Below, in pieces: positions 18,093 to 30,152 of a DNA stretch of 64,000 nucleotides. The stretch comes from an uncultured Cellvibrionales bacterium. GTDB taxonomy: Bacteria > Pseudomonadota > Gammaproteobacteria > Pseudomonadales > Porticoccaceae. A program made the translations under genes and the position numbers. A model generated the notes under the pieces. The model worked only from the letters and a program-made list of their open reading frames with translations. It was not told the origin of the DNA and did no database searches. Within the stretch, counting starts at the first letter, position 1; every line of letters begins with the position of its first letter. The stretch spans positions 1-64,000 of the forward strand of contig CAJWCO010000001.1 of the NCBI GenBank assembly GCA_913031145.1, written 5' to 3'.

Positions 18093-20018
18093 ATGGCAAA
18101 AATAATCGGAATTGATTTGGGAACGACCAACTCTTGTGTTGCTGTTCTCGAGGGCGATAAACCCAAAGTGATCGAAAACGCCGAGGGTGCGCGAACGACG
18201 CCGTCAGTTGTTGCTTACGCCGACGACGGTGAGATATTGGTGGGTCAGTCAGCCAAGCGTCAAGCGGTGACAAATCCGGCGAATACGGTCTATGCGGTCA
18301 AACGTTTGGTTGGCCGTAGGTTCGAGGACAAGGTGGTACAAAAAGACATTGCAATGGTACCGTATAAAATCGTGAAAGCGGAAAATGGCGACGCTTGGGT
18401 TGAGATCAAAGGTGACAGTAAAGCTGCGCCGCAGATATCAGCGGAAGTTTTGAAAAAAATGAAGAAGACCGCTGAGGATTACTTGGGCGAAACCGTTCAG
18501 CAAGCGGTAATCACGGTGCCTGCCTATTTCAACGACGCCCAACGCCAGGCGACAAAAGACGCGGGCCGAATAGCGGGTTTGGACGTCAAACGCATTATCA
18601 ACGAGCCCACAGCGGCGGCTTTGGCTTATGGGATTGATAAGGTAGCAGGCGACCGTGTGGTGGCTGTGTATGATCTTGGAGGCGGTACGTTTGATATTTC
18701 AATCATCGAGATTGCTGACGTTGATGGCGAAAAGCAGTTTGAGGTGTTAGCGACCAACGGCGATACCTTTCTGGGCGGCGAAGATTTTGATCTTCGCTTG
18801 ATCGAGTACTTGTCAGCTGAATTCAAGCGAGATAGCAGTATTGATTTGCAAGGCGATCCGTTGGCGATGCAACGGTTGAAAGAAGCAGCGGAAAAAGCCA
18901 AGATTGAACTATCTTCGAGCCAGCAAACAGAGGTCAATTTACCTTACATTACAGCGGATGCAACGGGTCCAAAACACTTGGTCGTCAAGTTGACGCGTAA
19001 CAAGCTAGAGTCCTTGGTGGAAGAGCTGGTCGAACATTCCCTAGAACCGTTAAGAATCGCTCTCAAAGATGCCGGAAAGTCAGCGTCCGAGATTGATGAG
19101 ATTATCCTTGTGGGTGGTCAGACTCGCATGCCACTCGTGCAAGAGAAGGTGACAGCATTTTTCGGTAAAGAGCCGCGCAAAGATGTTAATCCAGATGAAG
19201 CAGTGGCTGTGGGTGCTGCATTGCAAGGGGCAGTATTGTCCGGTGATGTGACAGACGTGTTGTTACTTGATGTCACGCCTTTGACACTAGGCATAGAGAC
19301 GATGGGCAGCGTTGCTACACCGGTCATCGAAAAAAACACGACGATTCCGACAAAGAAATCGCAAATTTTTTCGACCGCCGACGACAATCAGACCGCAGTA
19401 ACGATCCATGTTGTGCAGGGAGAGCGGAAGCAAGCGTCGCAAAATAAATCATTGGGGCGTTTTGACTTGGCGGATATCCCCCCTTCGCCGCGGGGTATGC
19501 CGCAGATTGAAGTCACATTCGATATCGATGCAAACGGGATCTTAAACGTTGGGGCTAAAGACAAGGCCACGGGTAAGGAACAATCGATCATTATCAAGGC
19601 ATCATCGGGGTTGTCTGACGATGAAATCGAAACCATGGTTCGTGATGCAGAGGCGAACGCGGAGGAAGATAAGCGCTTTGAGGGTCTGGTGCAGGCGCGG
19701 AATGCCGCGGATGGACTGGCGCATGCTGCTGCGAAGACTCTTCAAGAGGCGGGTGACAAGGCAAGCGAAGAGGAAAAAGCGGCTGTTGAAGAGGCCATTA
19801 AAAATGTTGAAGACGCGGTGCGCGGAGACGACAAAGATGCGATTGATTCAGCGGCACAGGCACTGTCTGAGGCGTCAGCAGCGCTAGCGCAGAAATTGTA
19901 CGCGGAGCAACAGAGTTCTGCGGAAAGCAATACCGCGGGAGCGCAAGAGGGCACGCAAGATGGCGCTGAGGATGTCATGGATGCTGAATTTGAAGAGGTC
20001 AAAGAAGACAATAAGTAG
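18093..20018 (+). CDS. dnaK: Chaperone DnaK (Hsp70)
   Basis: 641 residues. The nucleotide-binding domain begins [15 protein letters not shown] and has [24 protein letters not shown] and [13 protein letters not shown]. The hydrophobic linker region [11 protein letters not shown] precedes the substrate-binding domain and helical lid. It ends in the acidic tail ([15 protein letters not shown]) that binds partner proteins. An ATG at 18084 would add MHG; 18093 matches the universal [10 protein letters not shown] start and has CAGGAG upstream. Confidence 0.98.
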   Translation: MAKIIGIDLGTTNSCVAVLEGDKPKVIENAEGARTTPSVVAYADDGEILVGQSAKRQAVTNPANTVYAVKRLVGRRFEDKVVQKDIAMVPYKIVKAENGDAWVEIKGDSKAAPQISAEVLKKMKKTAEDYLGETVQQAVITVPAYFNDAQRQATKDAGRIAGLDVKRIINEPTAAALAYGIDKVAGDRVVAVYDLGGGTFDISIIEIADVDGEKQFEVLATNGDTFLGGEDFDLRLIEYLSAEFKRDSSIDLQGDPLAMQRLKEAAEKAKIELSSSQQTEVNLPYITADATGPKHLVVKLTRNKLESLVEELVEHSLEPLRIALKDAGKSASEIDEIILVGGQTRMPLVQEKVTAFFGKEPRKDVNPDEAVAVGAALQGAVLSGDVTDVLLLDVTPLTLGIETMGSVATPVIEKNTTIPTKKSQIFSTADDNQTAVTIHVVQGERKQASQNKSLGRFDLADIPPSPRGMPQIEVTFDIDANGILNVGAKDKATGKEQSIIIKASSGLSDDEIETMVRDAEANAEEDKRFEGLVQARNAADGLAHAAAKTLQEAGDKASEEEKAAVEEAIKNVEDAVRGDDKDAIDSAAQALSEASAALAQKLYAEQQSSAESNTAGAQEGTQDGAEDVMDAEFEEVKEDNK

Positions 20019-20052
20019 TTGAGCTCACGGTGGTAGGTTTGAAGTGGGGTGA

Positions 20053-20079
20053 GGCGCGGGCACATAGCTCGCGCCTTTT
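20053..20079 (+). terminator. Rho-independent terminator between dnaK and dnaJ
   Basis: Nine-pair stem GGCGCGGGC/GCTCGCGCC (one G-U) with loop ACATA, followed by TTTT. The T-run is short, so partial read-through to dnaJ is likely. This would set dnaK above dnaJ in expression. Confidence 0.75.
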
Positions 20080-20168
20080 GGTAACTGGCGCTGGCATACC
20101 ATATTTGCTACTCGTCACAAAGTCGATTTCGACTAACATGATTAGCTAATTCAAATGAGAAACTGGGT

Positions 20169-21290
20169 ATGGCAAAGCGCGATTACTATGATGTCTTAGG
20201 CGTTGAAAAGGGTGCGTCCGCAGATCAAATAAAAAAGGCGTTCCGACGCACTGCGATGAAGCATCACCCGGATCGGAACCCTAATGACAAACAGGCTGAG
20301 GAAAAATTTAAAGAGGCGCAAGAGGCTTACGAAATTCTCAGTGATGCCGACAAGAGGGCTAACTTCGATCAATTTGGCCACGCTACTGCGAATCAGGCCG
20401 GCGCTGGTGCAGGTGGCGCGGGCTTCAGCGATATCTTTGGAGATGTTTTTGGGGATATATTCGGCGGTGCAGGCGGTGCCAGCGGTCGTGGAGGGCCTGC
20501 CCGCGGCTCAGATTTAGTTTATGACCTGCAACTTGAACTCGAGGACGCGGTTAAAGGAAAAGCGGTAGAGATTGAGATTCCAACCAAAGATAAGTGCGAC
20601 ACCTGTGAGGGTTCAGGCGCTAGACCCGGTTCGTCACCGCGCACGTGTAACGCCTGTAAAGGCGTTGGTCAAGTCCGCATGTCACAGGGATTCTTTTCGG
20701 TTCAGCAGACCTGTCCCAAGTGCCGTGGGCGTGGCCAACTGATTACCGACCCCTGCGGTGGTTGTTATGGTCAGGGGGTCGTTGAGAAACGAAAAACCTT
20801 ATCGGTTAAGATCCCAGCAGGTGTGGACACGGGGGATCGCATTCGCTTATCGGGGAAGGGAGAGGCCGGTCCTCAAGGCGGACCCAATGGTGATCTTTAT
20901 GTGCAGATGAATGTGGTTGAGCATACGATTTTTGTTCGCGACGGCGCCAATTTGCATTGTGAGGTGCCGATCAGCTTTTCGCAAGCGGCTATCGGCGGAG
21001 AGCTGGAAGTGCCTACTCTCTCGGGTAAGGTTAAGTTAAAAATTCCGTCGGAAACACAGACGGGAAAATTATTTCGACTGCGTGGCAAGGGAGTGACTCA
21101 GGTTCGCAGTGCGGGAGTGGGCGATTTACTGTGTCGGGTGGTAATTGAGACGCCAGTCAATCTGTCGGTAAAACAGACTAAGTTACTTGAAGCTTTTGAG
21201 AAAAGTTTATCCGGAAGTAGCCGTCATTCGCCACGGAGCGAGCATTGGTTTGACGGGGTAAAAACCTTTTTTGATAATTTGACTAAATAA
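20169..21290 (+). CDS. dnaJ: Chaperone DnaJ (Hsp40)
   Basis: 373 residues. The J domain has HHPDRNPND (HPD at about 33). A Gly/Phe-rich linker ([22 protein letters not shown]) follows, then four CxxCxGxG zinc repeats ([32 protein letters not shown]) and the C-terminal substrate-binding domains. It works with DnaK and GrpE encoded just upstream. It is separated from dnaK by a terminator and 150 bp, so it may have its own promoter as well. dapB follows after 46 bp. Confidence 0.98.
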   Translation: MAKRDYYDVLGVEKGASADQIKKAFRRTAMKHHPDRNPNDKQAEEKFKEAQEAYEILSDADKRANFDQFGHATANQAGAGAGGAGFSDIFGDVFGDIFGGAGGASGRGGPARGSDLVYDLQLELEDAVKGKAVEIEIPTKDKCDTCEGSGARPGSSPRTCNACKGVGQVRMSQGFFSVQQTCPKCRGRGQLITDPCGGCYGQGVVEKRKTLSVKIPAGVDTGDRIRLSGKGEAGPQGGPNGDLYVQMNVVEHTIFVRDGANLHCEVPISFSQAAIGGELEVPTLSGKVKLKIPSETQTGKLFRLRGKGVTQVRSAGVGDLLCRVVIETPVNLSVKQTKLLEAFEKSLSGSSRHSPRSEHWFDGVKTFFDNLTK

Positions 21291-21336
21291 TGGATCACCG
21301 CGAATTTTTAAGATGAAGTCCACGGAGGCAGTTTAG

Positions 21337-22140
<804 letters not shown>

Positions 22141-22192
22141 ACAGACACGCAGGCGTGGGTTTGTAAATTAGTTGACAAGCCATTGGACATAA

Positions 22193-22292
22193 ATGAACAC
22201 TTTGAATACACTTAGAGCACAAGCTGGTGCGCTTTTCTGGCTCGTGGGCGCGGGATTGTTTACCAAGGTGTAGAGACGATCAAACGAGATGA
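22193..22292 (+). promoter_or_regulatory. Candidate leader-peptide region of carA
   Basis: Two overlapping short frames run toward the terminator at 22282-22318. One starts ATG 22193 and stops TAG 22271-22273 (26 residues). The other starts GTG 22227 and stops TGA 22290-22292 inside the terminator's first arm (21 residues). The second encodes [20 protein letters not shown] and a final Arg: five arginines in 21 codons, with AGG and AGA just before the terminator. A ribosome held there would cover the terminator arm. Neither frame has a strong ribosome binding site, so both are candidates only. Confidence 0.35.
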
Positions 22293-22318
22293 GACAGAGA
22301 GTTTCATCTCGTTTTTTT
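22282..22318 (+). terminator. Rho-independent terminator/attenuator upstream of carA
   Basis: Perfect 11-bp stem AAACGAGATGA (22282-22292) / TCATCTCGTTT (22304-22314) with an 11-nt loop, running into a T-tract to 22318. It could end the dapB transcript or act as an attenuator for carA, whose start is 102 bp downstream. Confidence 0.88.
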
Positions 22319-22419
22319 ATACGCGAAGCTTGCGGCTAACCGCCCTTGGCGCCAAAGGCGAGGCCGGTTGGCGATGGTTAAACCCGTCGGTGCATCGCAA
22401 ATACTATCTAGGAGGTTGT

Positions 22420-23574
22420 GTGAGTTCCCAGACCCGCAGGGAGGCAATTCTTGCCTTAGCCGATGGAACAATATTTTCGGGTACGGCGATTGGTGCCGAG
22501 GGTATATCGGTGGGCGAAGTCGTATTCAACACGGCTCTTACGGGTTACCAAGAAATCATCACCGATCCCTCTTATGCGCGCCAGATTGTTACCTTGACGT
22601 GCCCGCACATTGGTAATGTTGGCGTGAATCAAGACGATTGTGAGTCTACGCATGTCTGGGCGGCCGGATTAGTGATTCGGGATCTGCCGTTGTTGGCCTC
22701 GAATTTTCGGTCTGAACAAACATTACAAGCCTATTTGTCTGATAATAATGTTCTTGGCATTGCAGATATAGATACGCGCAAATTAACACGGATACTGCGC
22801 CGCACCGGCGCTCAAAGCGGTTGTATTATGGCAGGGGTCGTTGGCCCGCAAGAAGCTTTGCAGGCCGCGCAAGCATTCCCGGGGCTTCAAGGCATGGATC
22901 TTGCCAAGGAAGTGTCAGTGACACAGCCTATGGTTTGGGATGCCGGTAGTTGGCAATTAGGGGAAGAGTGTCCACGTGGCAAAGGCGGTCGTTATAAAGT
23001 TGTGGCTTATGATTTCGGGGCTAAACGGAATATATTACGGATGTTGGCAGACAGGTCTTGCGAATTGCTGTTGGTGCCCGCTGAAACGCCCGCTGCCGAG
23101 GTCTTAAAAATGCAACCCGATGGAATCTTCCTGTCTAATGGACCCGGCGATCCAGAACCGTGTGATTATGCGATAAACGCTATCACAGAAATTTTGAAAA
23201 CGGATATTCCGGTGTTTGGCATTTGCCTAGGCCATCAGTTGCTTGCACTTGCCTCTGGTGCAAAAACCGTAAAAATGAAGTTCGGGCACCACGGAGCCAA
23301 CCATCCGGTCACGTCTCTGTTGGACGACCGCGTTCTAATTACGAGCCAAAATCACGGTTTTGCCGTCGAAGAAGCGTCTCTCCCCAAGGTGTTGGAGGCC
23401 ACTCATAGGTCGTTGTTTGATGGCTCTTTGCAGGGTATTCAGCGAACTGACCGACCGGCGTTCAGTTTTCAAGGTCATCCAGAAGCAAGCCCTGGACCGC
23501 ATGATGCAGCGCCGCTTTTTGATCGGTTCATTGCCTTAATGGCGGCACGTCAAAAAAGCGCCGACAGTGTTTAA
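22420..23574 (+). CDS. carA: Carbamoyl-phosphate synthase small subunit
   Basis: 384 residues from GTG 22420. AGGAGG ends 4 nt upstream, and the N-terminus ([15 protein letters not shown]) then matches the family; an open frame back to 22330 lacks such support. The N-terminal domain has [20 protein letters not shown]. The class I glutamine amidotransferase domain has [11 protein letters not shown], nucleophile [12 protein letters not shown] and a late [10 protein letters not shown]. It supplies ammonia to CarB for carbamoyl phosphate, the shared precursor of arginine and pyrimidines. Confidence 0.97.
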   Translation: MSSQTRREAILALADGTIFSGTAIGAEGISVGEVVFNTALTGYQEIITDPSYARQIVTLTCPHIGNVGVNQDDCESTHVWAAGLVIRDLPLLASNFRSEQTLQAYLSDNNVLGIADIDTRKLTRILRRTGAQSGCIMAGVVGPQEALQAAQAFPGLQGMDLAKEVSVTQPMVWDAGSWQLGEECPRGKGGRYKVVAYDFGAKRNILRMLADRSCELLLVPAETPAAEVLKMQPDGIFLSNGPGDPEPCDYAINAITEILKTDIPVFGICLGHQLLALASGAKTVKMKFGHHGANHPVTSLLDDRVLITSQNHGFAVEEASLPKVLEATHRSLFDGSLQGIQRTDRPAFSFQGHPEASPGPHDAAPLFDRFIALMAARQKSADSV

Positions 23575-23629
23575 CGCGTTGGCCACTGTGTGGTGACTCG
23601 GCATATAAAGAGCGGAAAGTGGGGGAGTA

Positions 23630-26600
23630 ATGCCAAAAAGAAGTGACATAAAGAGTGTTTTGATTCTGGGTGCGGGCCCGATCATTATTGGTCAGGCCTG
23701 TGAGTTTGATTATTCGGGTGCACAGGCGTGTAAGGCGTTAGCGGAGGAAGGCTTTCGTGTTGTCTTAGTGAACTCAAATCCCGCAACGATCATGACCGAT
23801 CCAGCAATGGCCAGCGCAACCTATATCGAGCCTGTAGAGTGGCGCACCGTTGCCAAAATTATCGAGAAAGAAAGACCGGATGCATTGTTACCAACGATGG
23901 GCGGACAAACTGCGCTGAATTGCGCGCTCGACTTGGCCAAACACGGTGTGCTAGAAAAATATGGCGTCGAGATGATTGGCGCCAATGCAAACGCGATTGA
24001 CAAGGCCGAAGATCGTGAGCGTTTTGATAAGTCGATGCGCGCTATTGATTTGAAAACACCCAATTCGGGTATTGCACACAGCTTAGAAGAAGCGATTCAG
24101 ATAGCTGATCGTTTTGGTTTTCCTTGCATTATCCGACCCTCGTTTACCATGGGCGGCTCCGGAGGCGGGATTGCCTATAATCGCGAAGAATTCGAAGATA
24201 TCTGTCGTCGCGGATTTGATTTGTCGCCAACAAATGAATTACTGATCGATGAGTCACTTATCGGCTGGAAAGAGTTTGAAATGGAGGTCGTGCGCGATAG
24301 TCGCGATAATTGCATTATCGTTTGTTCGATCGAAAATTTTGACCCGATGGGAATTCATACAGGAGATTCAATCACCGTAGCACCCGCGCAGACGTTAACG
24401 GATAAAGAGTACCAGTTGATGCGTAACGCATCGATCAGTGTACTTCGCGAAATCGGGGTTGAGACCGGTGGTTCCAATGTTCAGTTTGCGGTAAATCCGG
24501 TGGACGGAGAGCTTGTGGTCATCGAGATGAATCCCCGAGTCTCACGGTCCTCCGCATTGGCGTCGAAGGCCACGGGGTTTCCGATTGCCAAAATAGCTGC
24601 GAAGTTAGCGATTGGTTATACGCTTGACGAATTACAAAATGAAATTACGGGTGGTGTGACCCCAGCCTCGTTTGAGCCGAGTATTGATTATGTCGTCACG
24701 AAAATACCCCGATTTGCCTTTGAAAAATTTGATCAGGCAAGCCCAATTTTAACGACTCAGATGAAATCGGTGGGTGAGGTTATGGCGATTGGGCGAACCT
24801 TCCAAGAATCGTTGCAAAAAGCTTTGCGCGGGCTCGAGGTAGGGGTTGCAGGCTTAGATCCCATCCTGATCGATGAAGATAATGCAGAAGGGCGGTTGCG
24901 CAATCAGTTGGCCGAGGCTACGCCGGAAAGGATCTGGTACATAGGCGATGCGTTTCGCCGCGGCATGACTTACGAGGAGTTGTTTGCAGTGACAAATATT
25001 GATCCCTGGTTTTTAGTGCAAATTGGGGACCTGATTGCCGAAGAGCAAGCTCTTGAGAAGCATAAGAAGCTGGATCACGAGGTGCTTCGCCGGCTAAAAC
25101 GCAAAGGGTTTTCTGACTGCCGACTCGCAGATATCGTCGGTTTGAGCGAGGCCCAAGTAAGACAATTGCGTCATGACTTGGCGCTTTATCCTGTTTACAA
25201 GCGCGTGGATACGTGTGCCGCTGAGTTCGCCACGGATACCGCGTATATGTATTCGACGTACGAGGACGAATGTGAAGCACAACCTGACGACCATAAAAAA
25301 ATACTGGTATTGGGCGGGGGGCCAAATCGTATCGGCCAAGGTATTGAATTTGACTATTGCTGTGTACATGCTGCTCTAGCCCTTCGCGATGACGGGTATC
25401 AGACGATTATGGTCAATTGTAATCCCGAGACGGTATCGACAGATTTCGATACGTCGGATCGGTTGTATTTTGAGCCTGTCACGCTTGAAGACGTGCTGGA
25501 AATCGTTCGGGTGGAACAACCTCTTGGAGTCATTGTGCAATTTGGGGGACAGACTCCGCTCAAGTTAGCACGGGCGCTTGAAGCTGAAGGCGTGACGATT
25601 ATTGGTACGACACCCGACGCGATTGATCGGGCGGAAGATCGAGAACGTTTTCAGGGTATGATTGATAAGCTAAATTTACTGCAGCCGAAGAATGCCACGG
25701 TAAGGAGTGCTGAAGAAGCCGTTTATGCGGCGAGCACGATTGGTTATCCATTGGTAGTGAGACCTTCCTATGTACTCGGCGGGCGCGCGATGGAAATTGT
25801 GTACAAGGAAGAAGAACTAAAACATTATATGCACAGCGCGGTGCAGGTTTCAGACGATTCTCCCGTGTTATTGGACTTCTTCTTGCCTAACGCCATTGAG
25901 GTCGACGTAGACGCAGTCAGCGATGGGACGCAGGTCGTGATTGGCTCTATCATGCAACATATTGAGCAGGCGGGGATTCATTCAGGTGATTCAGCTTGTT
26001 CCCTGCCGCCTTATAGTTTGAGTGCAGACGAACAAAACGCAATGCGCGAGATGTGTCGGATAATGGCGCTAGAATTAGGAGTTGTGGGCCTTATGAATGT
26101 TCAGTTAGCCTTGCAAGACGGCGATATTTATATCATTGAGGTGAATCCGCGGGCATCACGCACCATTCCTTTTGTGTCGAAGTGTATCGGCGTTTCTCTA
26201 GCAAAAATTGCTGCACGTTGCATGGTTGGACAGACGCTTCAGTCTCAGGGCTTTACACGAGAGATTGTGCCACCCTATTTCAGTGTTAAAGAGGCTGTAT
26301 TTCCGTTTAATAAATTTCCGGGTATTGATCCTATCCTCGGGCCCGAAATGAAATCAACGGGCGAGGTGATGGGTCTCGGGGCGACTTTTGCCGAGGCTTA
26401 TGGCAAAGCGCAGTTGGGCTCTGGTGAAGAAATTCCCGAATCGGGCACTGCGTTTATTAGCGTGCGTGAAAGAGATAAACCGCAGCTTGCTGAAATCGCA
26501 GAGAAGCTCCATAGCGCAGGCTTTCATTTGATTGCGACGCGGGGAACGGCTGCGGTCATCAGCGAAGCAGGCATTCCTGTTACTTTGGTTAACAAAGTGC

Positions 26601-26839
26601 AAGAGGGCCGCCCCCACATTGTTGATATGATAAGAAGTGATCGGATTAACCTTATCATTAACACGACGGAAGGCCGTCAAGCGATTGCGGACTCTTCAGC
26701 TATTCGCTCAAAAGCTGAGCAACATCGCGTTTACTATACAACGACTATGGCCGGTGGTTGGGCTGTATGTGAGGCATTAAAGTTTGCGGGTGATATCAAC
26801 GTGCGTAGCTTGCAAGCACTGCATGAGGAGATTGATTAA
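23630..26839 (+). CDS. carB: Carbamoyl-phosphate synthase large subunit
   Basis: 1069 residues, full length. There are two homologous ATP-grasp halves: ILILGAGP-type start ([21 protein letters not shown]) in the first and [21 protein letters not shown] in the second. An oligomerisation domain lies between them, and a C-terminal MGS-like allosteric domain (about 935-1069) contains [13 protein letters not shown]. The start is preceded by GGGGGAG. The stop overlaps the greA start by one base (TAATG), so greA is translationally coupled. Confidence 0.98.
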   Translation: MPKRSDIKSVLILGAGPIIIGQACEFDYSGAQACKALAEEGFRVVLVNSNPATIMTDPAMASATYIEPVEWRTVAKIIEKERPDALLPTMGGQTALNCALDLAKHGVLEKYGVEMIGANANAIDKAEDRERFDKSMRAIDLKTPNSGIAHSLEEAIQIADRFGFPCIIRPSFTMGGSGGGIAYNREEFEDICRRGFDLSPTNELLIDESLIGWKEFEMEVVRDSRDNCIIVCSIENFDPMGIHTGDSITVAPAQTLTDKEYQLMRNASISVLREIGVETGGSNVQFAVNPVDGELVVIEMNPRVSRSSALASKATGFPIAKIAAKLAIGYTLDELQNEITGGVTPASFEPSIDYVVTKIPRFAFEKFDQASPILTTQMKSVGEVMAIGRTFQESLQKALRGLEVGVAGLDPILIDEDNAEGRLRNQLAEATPERIWYIGDAFRRGMTYEELFAVTNIDPWFLVQIGDLIAEEQALEKHKKLDHEVLRRLKRKGFSDCRLADIVGLSEAQVRQLRHDLALYPVYKRVDTCAAEFATDTAYMYSTYEDECEAQPDDHKKILVLGGGPNRIGQGIEFDYCCVHAALALRDDGYQTIMVNCNPETVSTDFDTSDRLYFEPVTLEDVLEIVRVEQPLGVIVQFGGQTPLKLARALEAEGVTIIGTTPDAIDRAEDRERFQGMIDKLNLLQPKNATVRSAEEAVYAASTIGYPLVVRPSYVLGGRAMEIVYKEEELKHYMHSAVQVSDDSPVLLDFFLPNAIEVDVDAVSDGTQVVIGSIMQHIEQAGIHSGDSACSLPPYSLSADEQNAMREMCRIMALELGVVGLMNVQLALQDGDIYIIEVNPRASRTIPFVSKCIGVSLAKIAARCMVGQTLQSQGFTREIVPPYFSVKEAVFPFNKFPGIDPILGPEMKSTGEVMGLGATFAEAYGKAQLGSGEEIPESGTAFISVRERDKPQLAEIAEKLHSAGFHLIATRGTAAVISEAGIPVTLVNKVQEGRPHIVDMIRSDRINLIINTTEGRQAIADSSAIRSKAEQHRVYYTTTMAGGWAVCEALKFAGDINVRSLQALHEEID

Positions 26840-27321
26840 TGCAAAAAAATCCGATGACAGTTGAGGGCGAGCTAGCACTCAGAGCGGAATTGAACACGCT
26901 AATAAAGGTGAAGCGCCCAGCAATCATTCAGTCAATAGCCACGGCGCGTGAACATGGAGATTTAAAGGAAAATGCAGAATACCATGCGGCACGCGAGCAG
27001 CAGAGTTTTGTCGAGGGTCGCATTCAAGACATCGAAGGAAAATTGTCGCATGCTCAGGTCATAGACGTGACAAAAGTACCCGCAGGCGAGCGTGTGGTTT
27101 TTGGTGCCACGGTCACTATTATCAACGCAGAGACCGATCAGGTTTCACGCTATCGAATCGTTGGGGATGATGAGGCGGATGTAAAGTCGGGCAAGATCTC
27201 CTATCAATCCCCGATTGCGCGCGCTTTAATTGGCAAAGAAACCGGGGACGCCGTAGTGGTGGTGACACCGCGTGGTGATATTGAGTATGAAATCGATGCA
27301 GTAAATTATATATCTGAATAA
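26839..27321 (+). CDS. greA: Transcription elongation factor GreA
   Basis: 160 residues. It rescues backtracked RNA polymerase by stimulating transcript cleavage. The N-terminal coiled coil has the signature [21 protein letters not shown], with the acidic tip residues DLKENAEY. The C-terminal FKBP-like domain has VVFGATVTI and the [14 protein letters not shown] motif. The carA-carB-greA order is also known from Pseudomonas. It is convergent with argF, with only 2 bp between the stops. Confidence 0.97.
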   Translation: MQKNPMTVEGELALRAELNTLIKVKRPAIIQSIATAREHGDLKENAEYHAAREQQSFVEGRIQDIEGKLSHAQVIDVTKVPAGERVVFGATVTIINAETDQVSRYRIVGDDEADVKSGKISYQSPIARALIGKETGDAVVVVTPRGDIEYEIDAVNYISE

Positions 27322-27323
27322 CT

Positions 27324-28238
27324 CTAGTTATCTTGCATTTTTCCGAGAAGAAAGAGCATTAACGCTTTTTGCGCATGCAAACGGTTTTCAGCTTCGTCCC
27401 AAACCACTGAAATTGAGTCGTCTTCCAACAGCTGTTCTGACACCTCTTCTCCGCGATGGGCGGGTAGGCAATGCATGAAGAGAGCCCCTTTGGAAGCTCT
27501 GCGCATCAGGTCATGGTTGACTTGAAAATTTGCAAATTCTTGCAAGCGGAGGTTTTCTTCAGCTTCTTGACCCATTGAGGCATAGACGTCTGTGGCGACG
27601 AGGTGCGCATCGGCAACCGCTTGTTTGGGGTCTCTAAAAAGAGTCACTCTTGGCCCAGCCATCTCTAACAGCTCAGGATCTGGGTCAAAGTTTTTAGGGC
27701 ACGCGATATGAAGATTAAAGTCGAGTAGCATTGACGCGTTGAGCCACGACTGACACATGTTGTTACCGTCGCCCACCCAAGCCACTGTCTTCGTCTCAAT
27801 AGACCCGCGATGCTCGACAAAAGTTTGAATGTCCGCGAGTAATTGGCAGGGGTGAAAGTCATCACTCAGGCCATTAATTACGGGAACAGCGGAGTACTCT
27901 GCAAAAAGTTCGATATCAGCTTGTTTAAACGTGCGAATCATAACAATATCGACCATGCTGGAAATAACACGGGCCGAGTCTTGAATAGGCTCACCTCGTC
28001 CAAGTTGCGTATCGGTAGGGGACAGGAAGATCGTTGATCCGCCGAGTTGCGCCATACCTGCTTCAAAAGACACGCGGGTTCTGGTGGATGATTTTTCAAA
28101 TATCATGGCTAAAACATCCCCGTTAAGCACGCTTTGACGTGGATGCTTTTTTAAGTATTGTGCCTTTTCGATAATCTGTAAAAACTCAGTTTTGCTTAAA
28201 TCAAGCAGGGTCCTGAGATGTCGGGGTCGCATGATCAT
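27324..28238 (-). CDS. argF: Ornithine carbamoyltransferase
   Basis: 304 residues. It joins carbamoyl phosphate to ornithine to make citrulline. The carbamoyl-phosphate site is [10 protein letters not shown], then [11 protein letters not shown] and the ornithine/catalytic loop [12 protein letters not shown]. Length and motifs fit the anabolic enzyme. Its start overlaps the argD stop by 4 bp (ATGA), so argD-argF form one unit. It faces carAB-greA, which make its substrate. Confidence 0.97.
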   Translation of the reverse strand: MIMRPRHLRTLLDLSKTEFLQIIEKAQYLKKHPRQSVLNGDVLAMIFEKSSTRTRVSFEAGMAQLGGSTIFLSPTDTQLGRGEPIQDSARVISSMVDIVMIRTFKQADIELFAEYSAVPVINGLSDDFHPCQLLADIQTFVEHRGSIETKTVAWVGDGNNMCQSWLNASMLLDFNLHIACPKNFDPDPELLEMAGPRVTLFRDPKQAVADAHLVATDVYASMGQEAEENLRLQEFANFQVNHDLMRRASKGALFMHCLPAHRGEEVSEQLLEDDSISVVWDEAENRLHAQKALMLFLLGKMQDN

Positions 28239-29419
28239 GTCTCGTTACTTTCGAAGTTGGTAATCAGTGGCACTAGTTTCTCTACCAGCAAATCCGCTTC
28301 TTCATCACGCATTATCATCGGAGGCAACAGGCGTATGACGGAACCCGCTGTTACGTTAATAATAAGCCCCTCGCGCATCGCTTGTGCGAACAGTGGCTGG
28401 CATGGTTTCGATAATTGAATCCCAATCATACACCCTCGACCTCGAACATCTAACACGGTTTCTACCGATTCTAGGCGCGTGCGCAATTGGGACATAATAC
28501 GCTCGCCAAGAACAGCGGCGCGTTGGCACAAGCCTTGTTTCTCAATACAGTTGACGGTGGCTAGAGCGGCAGCACACGACAGTGGATTACCGCCGAAGGT
28601 CGAGCCATGCTTGCCTGGCCCCAACACTTCTGCCGCTAAATTATGCGACAGACACGCACCTATGGGCACCCCGTTTCCAAGGCCCTTTGAGGTCGTCACG
28701 ACGTCCGGAATAATGTCACTGTGTTGATAACAAAAATATTTTCCAGTGCGGCCATTACCTGTCTGCACTTCGTCAGCCATTAGAAGCCATTTCTTTTCGC
28801 TACACAGGGCTTTTAGAGACATCAGATAATCATCATCGGGCATGTGGATGCCGCCTTCTCCTTGGATAGGCTCAACGAGCACAGCGCAGATGTTGGCGTT
28901 ATTGGCGGCAATACGTTCTATGGCTGGAATGTCATTGTAGGGCGCGCGCACAAATCCAGAGACTAGCGGCTCAAACCCAGCTTGTACTTTGCGCCCGCCA
29001 GAGGCGCTCAGAGTGGCCAGTGTGCGGCCGTGGAAAGCGTTGTCCATGACCATGACCGTGGGTAATTTGATACCCATTTTGTGACCATAGAGACGCGCAA
29101 TTTTAATCGCGGCTTCGTTGGCTTCGGCACCTGAATTACCAAAGAAAACGCGACTCATTCCTGATATGGCACAGAGTTTTTCTGCTAATTCCACTTGATT
29201 GGGAATATCGAAAAAATTCGAGCAGTGCGTGAGCCTGGTACTCTGTTCGGCGACAGCATTGGCAATGGCGGGGTGCGAGTGCCCTAGGCCACAGACGGCG
29301 ATGCCTGACAAACCGTCTAGGTACTTGTTTCCGTGATCGTCCCACAACCAGCAACCCTCGCCGCGCACCAGTGTAGCGGCTTTTTCGCCATAGGTGTTCA
29401 TAAGCGCTTTAGTAGACAT
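28235..29419 (-). CDS. argD: Acetylornithine/succinyldiaminopimelate aminotransferase
   Basis: 394 residues, a class III PLP aminotransferase. It has [32 protein letters not shown], the PLP Asp in [14 protein letters not shown] and the Schiff-base Lys in [15 protein letters not shown]. It makes N-acetylornithine, and in many bacteria also serves the diaminopimelate pathway. It is the first gene of the argD-argF unit. A minus-strand terminator lies 40 bp upstream of its start. Confidence 0.93.
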   Translation of the reverse strand: MSTKALMNTYGEKAATLVRGEGCWLWDDHGNKYLDGLSGIAVCGLGHSHPAIANAVAEQSTRLTHCSNFFDIPNQVELAEKLCAISGMSRVFFGNSGAEANEAAIKIARLYGHKMGIKLPTVMVMDNAFHGRTLATLSASGGRKVQAGFEPLVSGFVRAPYNDIPAIERIAANNANICAVLVEPIQGEGGIHMPDDDYLMSLKALCSEKKWLLMADEVQTGNGRTGKYFCYQHSDIIPDVVTTSKGLGNGVPIGACLSHNLAAEVLGPGKHGSTFGGNPLSCAAALATVNCIEKQGLCQRAAVLGERIMSQLRTRLESVETVLDVRGRGCMIGIQLSKPCQPLFAQAMREGLIINVTAGSVIRLLPPMIMRDEEADLLVEKLVPLITNFESNET

Positions 29420-29727
29420 ACGGAGCTCGGACCTTCAGTGCTGCGGAATTGGTGAACGAAAAAAGGCAGCAATGCTGCCCAATCAAACGCTGATGATATC
29501 CTGATTCATTGATTCTGGCAAACCTAGCTTGGGTGCATATGAGATATTTTTGTAGGTCGGCGGCGTTGCTATTGAGTGGTGTTGGAGGTGTCGCGCTAAG
29601 TCGGGAGAATATCGACGAGGGAGCGATGTCGTTGCGCAAATCTTTGCAAAAATGCCGCTTAAGACGCTGACAGATTGTATAGTTGGCGTTACTATGTGCA
29701 CTTATATTACACCGGTAGGACAGCATT
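29420..29727. other. Divergent argD/grxD intergenic region
   Basis: 308 bp without a convincing protein gene. It contains a minus-strand terminator at 29459-29480 and a possible minus-strand -10 (TACAAT read on the minus strand, 29674-29679). These would frame a transcript of about 200 nt ending before argD. The minus strand between them holds several C-rich stretches (CTCCC, CCTCC). Open frames on the minus strand here (such as 29483-29701) resemble nothing I know. Confidence 0.5.
29459..29480 (-). terminator. Minus-strand terminator upstream of argD
   Basis: On the minus strand: GGCAGC-ATT-GCTGCC followed by six T. It is oriented with argD and 40 bp before its ATG, so it ends either a small RNA or an attenuated argD leader. 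The loop is only three bases. Confidence 0.75.
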
Positions 29728-30069
29728 ATGGATATCTTGGACAGCCTGCGCGATCAGGTTAAAAGCAATGACATTATTCTTTACATGAAAGGGTCGCCAG
29801 CGCAACCACAGTGCGGGTTTTCTGCTAAAACCGTGCAAGCGTTAATGGCTTGTGAGCAGCCATTTGCTTATGTTGATGTGCTGTCTAACCCGGAAATACG
29901 GGCTAACCTCCCACGTTTTGGAAACTGGCCCACCTTTCCTCAATTGTGGGTGGACGGCGAACTAGTGGGGGGCTGCGACATCGTTACCGATATGCATGAG
30001 AGTGGCGAGTTGAAGCTCATGTTGGACGCGGCCGTCTCAACACATGATACAGACTCACCGCCTCAGTAA
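29728..30069 (+). CDS. grxD: Monothiol glutaredoxin, Grx4/GrxD type
   Basis: 113 residues. It carries the CGFS active site in KGSPAQPQCGFSAKTV, then WPTFPQLWVDGELVGGCDIV, the glutathione-binding GG.D segment. Proteins of this class carry and deliver [2Fe-2S] clusters together with BolA. It is a single gene, divergent from argD, with AGGA upstream of the ATG. Confidence 0.95.
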   Translation: MDILDSLRDQVKSNDIILYMKGSPAQPQCGFSAKTVQALMACEQPFAYVDVLSNPEIRANLPRFGNWPTFPQLWVDGELVGGCDIVTDMHESGELKLMLDAAVSTHDTDSPPQ

Positions 30070-30152
30070 AGGATTTTCCTATTGGCACGAGCTCTTAGGT
30101 AACCGCTTCATTTGGGAGGGGGGTAAAGGCTTACGAGGAGAACCACTCCGAT

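Noticed and set aside
22172..22200. TTGACA as the -35 of a carA promoter
   Set aside because: No acceptable -10 lies 16-18 bp downstream, and the start would fall after one of the candidate leader start codons.
29483..29701. 72-codon minus-strand frame as an argD leader peptide
   Set aside because: It begins upstream of the predicted transcription start, has few arginine codons, and resembles no known protein.
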